From the NCBI GenBank assembly GCA_963920575.1, contig OY986972.1, forward strand, positions 19,814,083 through 19,878,082: a DNA stretch of 64,000 nucleotides. Direction: 5' to 3'. Numbering within the stretch: the stretch's first letter is position 1; the number at the start of each line of letters is the position of its first letter. Below the pieces are notes generated by a model, which did not search any database, was not told the origin of the DNA, and saw nothing but the letters and a program-made list of their open reading frames with translations. The translations under genes and the position numbers were made by a program. Source of the DNA: Narthecium ossifragum. Lineage: Eukaryota; Streptophyta; Magnoliopsida; Dioscoreales; Nartheciaceae. Of this stretch, positions 24,537 through 35,300 are shown one piece after another.

Positions 24537-25706
24537 GCATGGAGTTCATCTGCATATGGCTTCTTTTTCTTTCTTTCTTATATAACAAACATAAAATATC
24601 TGAGAGACCTCTTTGCTAGTGTGGAGGAGCCATGAATGATTGGTTTGAGCCATTGAGGTCCACTTTAGGCTTGTATTATGTGAATACCTCACACCTCTAA
24701 TTAATTTGGTTTCAATTTTGTTGAACTTCTGATTTGACATAGGGAAATCATCACTCCTGATATATTTCAAATTTGAGTTTTATTAAACATCTAATTTCGT
24801 TTGATCCCAGGAGGGTGGCCGCGGGTCCACGGCCATCTGATATGGGATGGATGTAAGACATTTCCCTTAATCTAGTCTGTGAGCTCAACTCATGACAAAA
24901 AAAAAAAAAAAACCCTCAGTGAGTAGGAGACAATATAAATAAAGATGAATTCTATGTATAGGGTTAAGCATTGATTAATTAAAGTTCTCTTTCTTAGCAT
25001 TTAAGAAAGGATCAGGGTCATCCAACCATTAAGTGGACTAGGGGTGCTCTGCAGCCATTAAGTGCAGAAATCTAATTCTCATATTCCTCTCTTCTCTTCT
25101 TTGCTGCAACTTCCTGCTAGCATCTGCTTGTAGTTCTGTAGTTTCTGCGACTAAATTACTCTACACCTACTTGCGTCTTCTTCTTCTAAAATTGAAGCAG
25201 TAAGTTGAGCAGTTAGGTGGAGTCGTGGGTCATTGAATTCATCATAAACGCTCAAAACCATTCGGAAGCAAAATGACTCGGGAAAAAAAAATTGTGAGAA
25301 ACGCTAACAAATAAAGCAATCCCGCCAAATCCTAGCCATATACTTTTTTCCATAATTTTTTTCATAACCCTCTTAGCAAACATATATATATATCCAGGGC
25401 ATTCTTTTAAGTCCGGATATATCAGGCGATCTATATGAAGTCACGTGAAAGGTGGTGGTTACCGGGTGGTTAGGAGAGATGATGATTAGTGGGGTGTGAT
25501 GGTTATCCGTGTCAGGTGACACGGGGGGCCACCTAGAGATATAAGATCATGTTTTATGACTCACAATCTGACTTATATATTTTCTCATATGTGCCAGCTA
25601 AGTCATATAAAGAGAAGGAGAGGGGCACGTAGCAGCTGAGTCATAGAAGGGAGTAGGGGTAGGTGGTTACCCGTGCCATGTGGCATAAGACCCACCTATA
25701 TATATA
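24537..25706. other. Intergenic DNA with small repeat remnants
   Basis: 24790-24915 looks like a retroposon tail: a GC-rich block (GGCCGCGGGTCCACGGCC) followed by TGTGAGCTCAACTCATGAC and a 16-A run. 25430-25700 is a MITE-like block with GGTGGTTACC and GTGGTTACCCGTGCCATG; related sequence occurs inverted at 37815-37850. Both are low-confidence labels. No gene is seen. Confidence 0.4.
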
Positions 25707-25733
25707 CTAGTGAATGCTCGTGCCTACGACACG
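25707..25733 (-). other. Helitron 3' terminus: hairpin and CTAG
   Basis: The minus strand has CGTGTC-GTA-GGCACG (25733-25719), with one G·T pair in the stem, then AGCATTCA and CTAG. This is the replication-terminator structure of Helitrons. Confidence 0.72.
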
Positions 25734-25936
25734 GATATTTAGAGTTTCTTTCAAAAAAATTTGACAGAACCTCCCCTGTACCGAGGGCTAAATTAGACAG
25801 TTATACAAAATTCCTCAAATACAATAATTAAAGCTATAAAAGGGGCGAACATTGTCCCCGGGGCAAACCTTGTCCCCACAAACCCCACAGACCATAACTG
25901 CAGCAATTCATATAGCTATCATGAAGAAGACGAATA

Positions 25937-26050
25937 AAAAACTATTACATTCAATTACATTCATCAAGCTACTTATCACGATGGAGAAATCACCATTAAA
26001 AAACTATTACATTCAATTACATTCATCAAGCTACTTATCGCGATGGAGAA
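25937..26050. repeat. Two-copy tandem repeat (period 60 bp)
   Basis: AAAAAACTATTACATTCAAT and the following 40 bases, to CGATGGAGAAA, occur twice with single differences, inside the Helitron. Confidence 0.85.
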
Positions 26051-26520
26051 ACCCCACAAACCTTGTCCCCACAAATCCCACACCGATTATTTTCTGCAGA
26101 TAAAAATTTGACTTGCGTCATTATGCATTCGTTTGGATTTGAAGGATCCATTGTCACCGGAGTTATTCCATGCATAGAATAATCCACCTGATTAGGTGTT
26201 TGTGGAATGCCAGTGGACGACGATGTCCCAGAGGCTCCGACATCGATTACTTGCTTGAGTGCATGTTCAGGATATCCAACACATGCTCTTAATTTCTCAC
26301 GTTTTCGCCGTGCACGTTGTGCCAAATGCATATTTGAAATACCAGTGGATGAAGTCCCCAAGGCCTGTACAACCATTGCTCGCTTTGGCCCGGGTTCAAA
26401 AAATCCAACACATCCTCCTGATTTCTCACGTTCTCGTCATGCACGCTGTGTCAGTTGCTTATTTAAACATCCAGCTTCATTTTGTTGATTTTTTTCCCAT
26501 TCTCGTCACGCACGTTGAGC
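26035..26520 (-). pseudogene. Helitron-protein N-terminal relic with repeated basic modules
   Basis: The minus strand encodes two clear copies and a decayed third copy of a module of about 43 residues. Each carries AQRARRKREK-like basic sequence, a CVGY/CVGF turn and ALGTSSTGI or ASGTSSSTGI. Repeated Arg/Lys-rich modules of this type are known at the N-terminus of plant Helitron replicase proteins. Frames are broken and no Rep or helicase motif follows, so it is non-functional. A cysteine pair (CGICGDKVCG) lies at its C-terminal end. Confidence 0.5.
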
Positions 26521-26884
26521 TAACGTGGCTTTTGATGACTTATTATTATTAACAATACAAACATTCATAATAAATTTAGCACACTTCATAAGTCAAAATA
26601 AAATTGAGTAAAATGTGACATAAAATAGACCATATTAAATAAATATTGTAGTAAAAGACAAAAAACCAACATTCACATGGAAATGACTTACTATGCCAAT
26701 GATAATAAGTTGATCATTATCATCATCAACCATTTGGGTGAATCTACAAAAGGAAAAGATACAATCAATGATAACAGCCTGTCTACCTTGGATTTCTTCA
26801 ACTGAAAATGCCCATGGCACAAAAGCTATTGGCTTTACATGCAATACATATAGAAGTTAAAGCCTTAGTTGTTGCCCAATCATA

Positions 26885-27110
26885 TAATTATGCATGTGCC
26901 TGCGACACGGACACTCGTGTAATGCCCACGCCTACAACAGGGATATTTAGGGTTTCTTTTTCTCAAAATTTTAAAAAACATCCCCTGTACCGAGGGCTAA
27001 ATGAGATAATTCTACAACATTTTTCAAATACAGAAATTAAATCACTATAAAATGGGTAACATTGTCCCCGGGGCAAACATTGCCCCCACAAACCACACAA
27101 ACAGTTCCAA
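26885..27110 (-). repeat. Second, degenerate Helitron 3'-end region
   Basis: The block CCCCTGTACCGAGGGCTAAAT with GTCCCCGGGGCAAAC and a CGTGTCGCAGGCAC-like hairpin repeats the end region at 25712-25885 in the same orientation, about 1.2 kb further inside the element. Confidence 0.65.
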
Positions 27111-29534
27111 AATTACCACGGTCCCCACAAACCACAACTTCAAAGAAAATAAAAAATAAAGAGATTCTTATTTCATTTAATACAATCACTTCTCCATAGC
27201 TCTTGTATCAATCGAGAGAAACGAAGCAATGGAAACATGATAGCCACAATGATATCTGTTTTCCAATTAGAACCATTTATAACCATAACAAAAGCCATGA
27301 CTTCGATTTCTATACATTATGTATTATTAACATAGTGGCCATAGCAATACGAAGCAATGGAAACATGCTATTGCAGCTCACATGATTACCACCTAGAAAT
27401 CCATGTCTAGCACTCATTATTATTATTATTATTATTATTGTAAGAGGGTAAACCCCTAGAATAGAAAGAAAAGATGCTAGCCGGAACAAATACAGAAACA
27501 TAGAGGAAAAATAAGTGGTCATGGAAAATTAAAGAGAAACTAAAGCTAATAGCTGAAATCAGGTAGATCAAAAGGACTAAAGCTTTAGATAAAAAAAAAC
27601 TAAAGTAGATCAAAAAAGACTTTGAGAAACTGTTCTACAACTTTAGATCAAATACAAAAATTAATTGAAGAAAGAAAAAGACTGAACTGATCTTATCACC
27701 GAATCATGACATAGGAGCTAAAGAAAGAAAAAGAAAAGACACGCCTGTCAGATGTTAATTGAAGAACTGGCTGATAGAGAAGGTTGAAGTTATATATAAT
27801 AGTCTAACAATTGATATTCCAAGCAATATTAACATCCAACTATTCGAGAAAAAAATAGCAGATTAGGAGAAGAAGAGCTGATGGTCATCAAATCCCCCAT
27901 GAGCTTGTTGGAGCTCTAAACCATAGAGTAGTAGTAGCAGCTTATATGACTCACTCAGCTATACTACTTCATATATCATGACAGCTTCATATCATCTTGT
28001 TGTATAGTATGTGTCATGTTATCAGGTATAGTTGTATCTGAACCAACTAATGAGAAGTGAGAATCCTATATCTACTTACCACAATCAAAGTATGTAGTTT
28101 GGTATATGAACCAAAACTTTCACTTTATCTTCAATCCCATTACTTTTGATAGTGGAGGAAGAGGCGGCCCCGATGAAGAGAGGAGGCAACAGGGAAGAAG
28201 GACCGACGTCTTGGGTGACCTCTCCGACGTCAGAGAAGAAACTAAGACTTGCCGTCGATCAAGTCGTTGTCGAACTTCACTGCCACAGTCGTCGTCCTTT
28301 CCCCCACCGCCCGATACCTCCTGGAGAGACAAAACAACCGGCCGGAGTTTAGAGGCAAATGAAGAAGAGCCAAGAAGCAAGAGGCAGATGAAGGAAAACA
28401 GAGCAGAGAAAAAAGAAACGAAGAAAGGAAACAAAAAAAAAAAGAAGAGCAAAAGAAACAGAGGAAGATGAAAGTGAAAAAAAAAGGAGAAGGAAGATGG
28501 AAGAGAAGGGAGCCGCTGACCCTCGCCTGACTTGCGTCGGGCCCCTTCTTCTTCCCCATCGATGACGTTGCCCAAAGCCCCCGACGGTTCTTCTCCTTCT
28601 CCACCAAACAACTCGACGGAGAGGGTGCCAAAAGAGGAAAAAAAGAGAGAATGAAAAGGAAGAGGAGAAGAGAAAACACCACGATGCTTACCTTCACTGC
28701 CGCCAAGCCCGAGAGTCCTTGCCGTCGACTCGCCGACCTTTCTCCTCCCCCGTCAGCTTTCTTCCCTCCACCGCCGATCCCTCTCTCACCCTCCACCCAT
28801 CGACTGGAGCTCCTTTCTCCCCACTACCACTACTTTCGCTACCGTTGAGCCCTCGATGGTTTTCCCCTTCTCTTCACCGACCAGGACTCATGGAGAAAGG
28901 TCCTGAAAGAAACGGAGAAAAAGAAGAGAAAGAAGAGAGCAGAGGAAAGAGGAAAGACGTCGGTCCTTACCTGAGCTTGCCTCGCCGTCTCCGCGCCGAA
29001 CTTCATCGCCGTTGCCCAAAGCTGCCCACGGATCCCTATTGCTTCCCTCCTCCACCGCCCCCGCATGGGGCGATGATGTGCTAATTCGCGTAGCCGACGG
29101 TGGGTTGGGCGTGGCCGACGGCGGGTTGGCCGAGGCCGACGGGGTTCGGCGAGCGGCTCCTATCCTCTCTGGTTCGGCAAGGCCGATGGGGTTGGGCGAG
29201 CAGCTCGGATGGGATGGCGAGGTCGACGGCGTAGGGCGAAGAGAAGGGAGAGTGAGAGTGAGAGAGGGAGAGGGAGATGAGTGGAGGGGGATGGGATGGT
29301 TGGCTTTCTTTGCCGCCCCCCCCCCCCCCCCCCCCCCCACGCTCTCTCTCTCTCTCTTCAAAAATTGGTGAGAGTTTGGTGAAAATTTTGGGTCGGAATC
29401 CAAATTTTGGTGCGAGAATCTTGATTGTTGATGGAATCTAGACCATTTGATGTGTTTGGAGATAAATCTGAACCGTTTTTTATGTCTTATAGTTGAGACA
29501 TTTTAAAAACCACTCTTCTTTATATAATAATAGA

Positions 29535-30559
29535 TATATATCATGCATCATCACTTGATTTAATTCTGAGGGAAACAATCAGTTTCTTATGTGTGCATTT
29601 CTCATGGTGAAAATCGACAACTGATTCTCCATTTTCACTAATAAGATAATAATAGCATTTGATTTCAAACCCTACAATAGAGCTTCCAACATTAGCCATT
29701 AGCAGCAGCTGGTTCTGAGTTTTCGGTTTTGTTCTCTCCATCTCTTTTCAGACTTTTGGCTCATCTAATTAGAAAAGGTTGAAACTTTATCCATGAGCAG
29801 CAGAAGACATCCTCCAGATGGATGCAAGAAAGGCAAAGTGACCAAAACTCAAAAAACAGTGGAATAGTGCATGATAAGAGACGTCAATATGTACTGTAGA
29901 ATTTTCCAGATTGACATCCTTATGTCAGTTCTTAAGACATGGATTACTATTCTCAGACAAGCCTAAGACTGCAAAAGAATTAATAGAATCACCTAAAAAA
30001 CATAGTTTGGTGTCTAACTCATAGCCATTTGGCTCATCTCATCAAAAAAACAAAAAAAAAAACAAAAGAATAAGAAAAGAAACATAGTTCGACAACTTTA
30101 GACTGATCAATACATACCGGGAAGAGCATCCAAAACAGTGTACAGATCACAGAGTGGCATTAGGAGAGTTCAAAAAGACGGCCGATTTATTCTATGTAAA
30201 GCGTGCGCACAACTCTCCTAAGGTACAAGATGATGCCGAGCTGACATGCGTTTTCTCGGTAATGTATAAATCTAACATCAGTAGGGGAAGAACACAAACA
30301 AAACTTTGGGTCCATAAATGGGTTGACCAATATCGACATGAATGCTGGTTTTGTATAAGAAATCTTATGCTTGAATAGTACATAGGAATGACACTTTTCA
30401 GGCAATGGAAAGTCAGTTTCTCGCACACTATTAGCTTCCCTAGGGATATACTCCTTGATTCCCAGATACCTGCTAGCTTAAGGTAAGCTTAGACCTTCAG
30501 CACTGATGAATCTTGCACATTAAACTGAGGTGTAGATGGAATATGCTGAAATTCCTCAC
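29535..30559. other. Intergenic DNA between the Helitron and the exon-like fragments
   Basis: AT-rich with A runs at 30040-30065. Short overlapping open frames on both strands at 30154-30428 show no domain. Nothing further recognised. Confidence 0.4.
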
Positions 30560-31741
30560 AAAGAAGATTGCAGAGACTACATCTGCTATCTTTTGAACAT
30601 CATAATGTGCAATACCATGGCTCCAAGGCTTTAGATGCTCCACAAAAAATGAGACTATTGATTTCTTACGTATACTGTCTCGAGCAGATGCGTCTTCCTG
30701 AAATAAATCAGATGAACATATAGTCAAGGATGGAATCTATCACAGCAAGTAACCACTATGCCGAAGTTATAAAACAATAACTGTATGATAATGTAACCAC
30801 TATGCTGAAATTATAAAACTTGAACTGAACATGTTACACAGCACCAAATATTTATGCAATGACTTCATGACAATCTACATCACAATGCTAGTATGTTCTT
30901 TTTAACTGAAACCATGAAAATAATTAAGGAAGAAGTAAATAAAAACTCAAAATATGTGACAAATGTCAGATGGCATCCCACAATACAGAGATGGCTATAA
31001 CTTCATGGTCTACTTCCATCGAAGAATACGATATTAAGTGCTGCTAGCCCAAAATATTTTATCATGAATGACACTGAATAGCATAGATTTAATTTCTTTG
31101 AGGGTTCCACTAATTTAAATGTGTGAATCAAATTTGCAAAATCACCTCAATTAATTCTCTAAGAGGATTTTGTACAATTCATTTAAGAACCCAAACCTGC
31201 TCACTCAACATTGGCTTTAATCCATGAAATCCTCTATTTAGGAATGCTACTTATGTCGATTCCTGAAGAATACTCACCACAGGTTTGACATTATACACAT
31301 GTCACCCCTCCTATCAAAAGAATAACTGGATAGCAAGGAAGAAAGTAAAACAAGAGCAACTCTGATTATGCAATCTAGACAAAATCACTAGAATAAACCA
31401 GTTCTGATTACGCATAAACAACCATGATATTTGGTCTATGATTCGACCAATTTATCAAAAGATGTAAAGCATCACCATTTTGCCAGTTTTTTATGTTTGT
31501 AACTCCAAATCCTACTGAGAGACCCATCAAATAAGTTGCAAGCAAATGGCAAGGAAAACTTTTGCCTGAACCACTCTTGAGAAGTATGATAAAAGATCTG
31601 AATAAAGTTATAGAGTGCTTTATAGTCCAAAGACATACCCGTACCAATGAAAAAGGATTGTCTTAAGAATACCTTCCTATTGTCCTTAAAAAATCTTCCT
31701 AACCAATCATGAGGCGATTGATATACATCACGAACATCCAT
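30560..31741 (-). pseudogene. Two exon-like fragments of an unidentified gene
   Basis: Fragment 1 (31741-31673) encodes MDVRDVYQSPHDWLGRFFKD and a few more residues, then a donor AAG|GTATTC. Fragment 2 (30697-30560) begins after a clean acceptor TTATTTCAG, reads EDASARDSIRKK… through WSHGIAHYDVQKIADVVSAIFF, and ends at a donor GTGAGG. The two join in phase 0. Upstream of fragment 1 a shifted frame encodes LVDSLVAVKCLYD. A one-base change would make it continuous, so a frameshift is possible, although other frames there are also open. I do not recognise the protein. It could be a decayed gene fragment or alternative 3' exons of the homeobox-DDT gene, whose stop lies 577 bases upstream on the same strand. 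Confidence 0.35.
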
Positions 31742-32317
31742 AGGAGGTCATACAGGCATTTTACAGCAACCAGTGAGTCCACTAAATTCACAAGAGGAAT
31801 TACTAATAAAGCCCCAGCCAATTGAACTCCAGAGAACCCAGTGGTTTATCCAAAAGATAACCTATCAAATACTAGTTAAAACTTCATTAAGGAATCCTCC
31901 TCTCTAAAGAGCTTATACATCTAACATCCTACACCCTTTTTCCACATGTTTCTGCTATTGTTTACACATTGAATTTTGATCTCGATTGCCTCCCACTCAT
32001 TAAGCTTCAGCAAAAATCAAGCAGACTTCCATTCCTGGCCCAAACTTCGTAAAGAAAGGTGGTATCCTCTTACTAATTCACAAGGGCTTAAAACATCAAG
32101 ATGAAATCAGATTAGGAGCTGAACTATTGGACAATTATACGTCAGAAACACATTGCATGACCTTATGTAGATAATGTAAAGCAATAACAGAAAAGGAAGT
32201 GAACTACAAAGGGACCAAGCACTAAGCAGCATATAAATTATTGCTGGTAGGTAAGGTATGAAGTTGTCCAGTTCCTATTCCACTAAAATATGTGAAAACA
32301 CCGAAAAGCAGAGTATA
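31742..32317. other. Sequence downstream of the homeobox-DDT gene stop codon
   Basis: AT-rich. It probably includes the 3' untranslated region of the homeobox-DDT gene. No clear exon or repeat is seen beyond the possible frame noted for the neighbouring fragments. Confidence 0.35.
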
Positions 32318-35300
32318 TTAACAAAAAGCATTTTGAATAATAAGAATTGAACTAAAAAAATAAAAGCAAGGTAAAAGCAGTAGAGTGGTGCAGTCAAAAA
32401 CTGATATTGAGTAATAGTAATAAGACGCAATACGTTTTGCTATAGGCGCACTTCCTGCTGTTTTCTCGGACTGAAGTCTTTCCAAATGAGAACCAATGAG
32501 AGTGTCCAACTTAACCATCCAAAGTGCAAGCGCTGATGTAGTTTGTGGCATCGTCTGAAAGTATATAATAATCTCGTCTAGAGCGGTACTAGAAATTAAA
32601 GGAGAAGCAGATGCACACAACCAGCCCTCATTTATTGCGCCAACAAAATCAGCAAGAACCTACTCAAGAAATGAAAAACATAATAAAGGAAAGTGCAAGT
32701 TAGAGTTGATAAGTTTTTTCAAACCATTTAGCAACATTCCATTAAGCCTAATCCAGCTGAAAGCAAAGAAATACATAACTAACTAAAAGTTAAAGGATGA
32801 ACCTGAAGAAGCTCCGGCAAAGATGATGTCCTACGGAGCCGTTTGACCCAAAGATTGTGAGCCGACCTTGTCCAGGAGACTGCTAAAGCTGTCTCAGGCA
32901 TGCCACTCTACAAGAAAATGTAAGAGTGACAAGTCAATGACAACTCTTTATGAAAGGTATTTACTTGTTCTATAGTCACTTCAGTATTTCCAAACACATT
33001 GCATTGTGTATATAAGAACCAAATGATGAAAAAATGTGACAACAATTTCAAGAGAGGTCTCGGATGGCCAAAAGATAGATTAGAGCATGACCTCAATTGC
33101 ATAAATTGCTGCTTTGAGGGCTTGCAACTGTGACGGCAGGACCTTGTGCTTAGGAAAGACACTGCTGTCAACACTGTTGTCATCTGCTTCCCTGCATGTT
33201 GCCATATGGATGGCATATCGCTCCTCAAGATCAAAATCTACTTCAAAGGTTGTATGACATATCCTGCAATGTTTTTCATCCCTCCAATACAAGTCGTGAC
33301 AATGCTCACAACGAGCTAATGATTCCATATAGGATCTTTTACTGTACTTGACAGCAATAAGAGTGCTATAGAAGGAATGCCAAATCCAATTATCAAATGC
33401 TTGTGTACGTTCCCACTTTTGCTTTTTGTCTTCATAGTTTCTCCCTAGTTCAAGAATTATCACACCAGATGCAGGGAAAGGACTACTTGAGGAATCTGTA
33501 GGAAACAGAACATTGTCCACATCTGAAATAGGTGAAGAGCCATCTCCACTACTGCTGCCTAGCTCAGATTGATCAGATCTTGTCCTTTGCATCCTTCTAC
33601 TCTCAGCATTCATATTTTCATCCATTGCCTCACAGAGAGATAGTTCCCTCTTCTCCAAAGACGCAAAAAGATGAGCTTCACGCGTTCCCCTGCAATCCAG
33701 AACTGATAGTAGAGCCTGCAAGGCCTGCATTACAATTCAACACAGGATATGATGCCCAGAACCACCAAGAAAGAGAGCGTGAAGTGTGACAAAGAAGGTG
33801 AGACTACCAAAAAAAGATGTAACTACACACCACTTCAAAAAATTCATGCACACTGTGATCTAAATCACTCAAGGCACTCAGATGTCAAATTGGAAATAAA
33901 GTAGCAGGTGTTCAAAACATGGCATGCGCTATTTTTGCACAGAAGTTCCGAAGAAGGAGAAAAGTAGAACTATCAAAAGAAGTACTTCAACTGAAATGCT
34001 TGACAAGAACAAACCTGTGATGTATCAATCACTTCCCAATGACCATCCTCAGAAGACTCAAAATAAACTCTTCGATGGCCTGGATCATTTGCGTTACAAG
34101 GCCCAAGAAAAAGCCAATAGCTGTTATACCTGCGATCAGAACCTAAATATATGGACCGCGGTGGGTGCATATCTTGTGCAATTTCTCTGTTCTCTGTTCC
34201 GAAACCACCACTTTCTTCATGCGCACAATTATAATCAGAAGAACACTGCTTCCTAGGATGGGCAATTGCAGATGCATCAACAGGGAAAGAACTTAATGAG
34301 GAATAAGCTCCTAAGTGCTCAGGCCCCGACGGTGATGACTGAGCAAGCAGAAGATGATTTGCTGATGATTTCTTTATTTTTGCACCTGATCCATGGCGCC
34401 GGTTGTCGGGAATGATTGCTGATATGGCTCTTTCTGGTTCCTACATAAAACAAAAATGTACAAACAAGGTAAAACCCAGAATGAGGAGCACAAAAGCCAC
34501 CAAAAACCTTATTAAGAACTTGCTGCACTTTTATTAAGACACTGAATAGCATTGTCCAGGTCAAACATAGCTTAGCCACAATATTCTCAAGAAATAACAG
34601 GTTAAAGAAACTGAAGATGCAAAATCCAACCTAGCACTGATGCAATGTCAGAGATGAAAGAGTAACAGAAACTTGCAGTGGAAAGAAAATGGAGGAATGT
34701 AGCATGAGACAACAATTCCAGCAAGCACAACGCAAACAAAATATATTAGCCTGCTCACGATATCTCAAACGTATCATGCTAGAGATGTTTTCGTCAAATC
34801 AAAAGCAACTTAATCATTTATTTTCTCACCACTGAGAAAAAAATATTTACCCTGTTCGTGAACAATAGACAAGGATGTGTTTATTCCACGATGCAACAAA
34901 CAGTAGAACAGACCTTAGTCTGATCAAGAAAACCATAAAAGATGAAGCAATAGAACTATGCTCGTAAGAAATCAGACCACAAACTCAAAGAATACTAATA
35001 GAAATTGATGACCGGAGATCATTAAAATGCTTCAAAATGGAGTGAACTACATGAATCACAAAAATGAGAGTAACATAATTGGCATAGTTGTCATTTGCAG
35101 GGTACTTTACAAACCCAAGGTGATGAAATCTTCTTATATCATATATATGTTACTAGGACTGTTCACCTATTTTGTTCAGGCACTGTATCTTCGATATGCA
35201 AAAACAACAAAGGGAACAGCTGAAGTTCAGAGTTATGAGATATGCATTGGCTAATTAGCATAAGCTTTTAAATGTGAAGGAGTGGCTAAGTAAAAAATAC

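Larger units (their letters stand above)
25707..29534 (-). mobile_element. Helitron, non-autonomous, 3.8 kb
   Basis: On the minus strand the element starts TCTATTATTATATAAAG (29534), preceded by A. It ends in a 6-bp stem, 3-base loop hairpin, 8 bases, then CTAG (25707), followed by T. A 5' TC, a subterminal hairpin, a terminal CTRR and insertion between A and T with no target duplication are the Helitron signature. Inside is a relic resembling a Helitron N-terminal region (26035-26520) but no helicase or HUH motif. A second, degenerate copy of the 3' end region is at 26885-27110. 28110-29340 is GC-rich with a 23-C run at 29316-29338. It could be captured or low-complexity DNA and its open frames are not called. 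Confidence 0.72.

Noticed and set aside
28106..29403. Long frames on both strands of the GC-rich Helitron passenger
   Set aside because: All six frames are fairly open because of composition, and none has recognisable domains or splice context.
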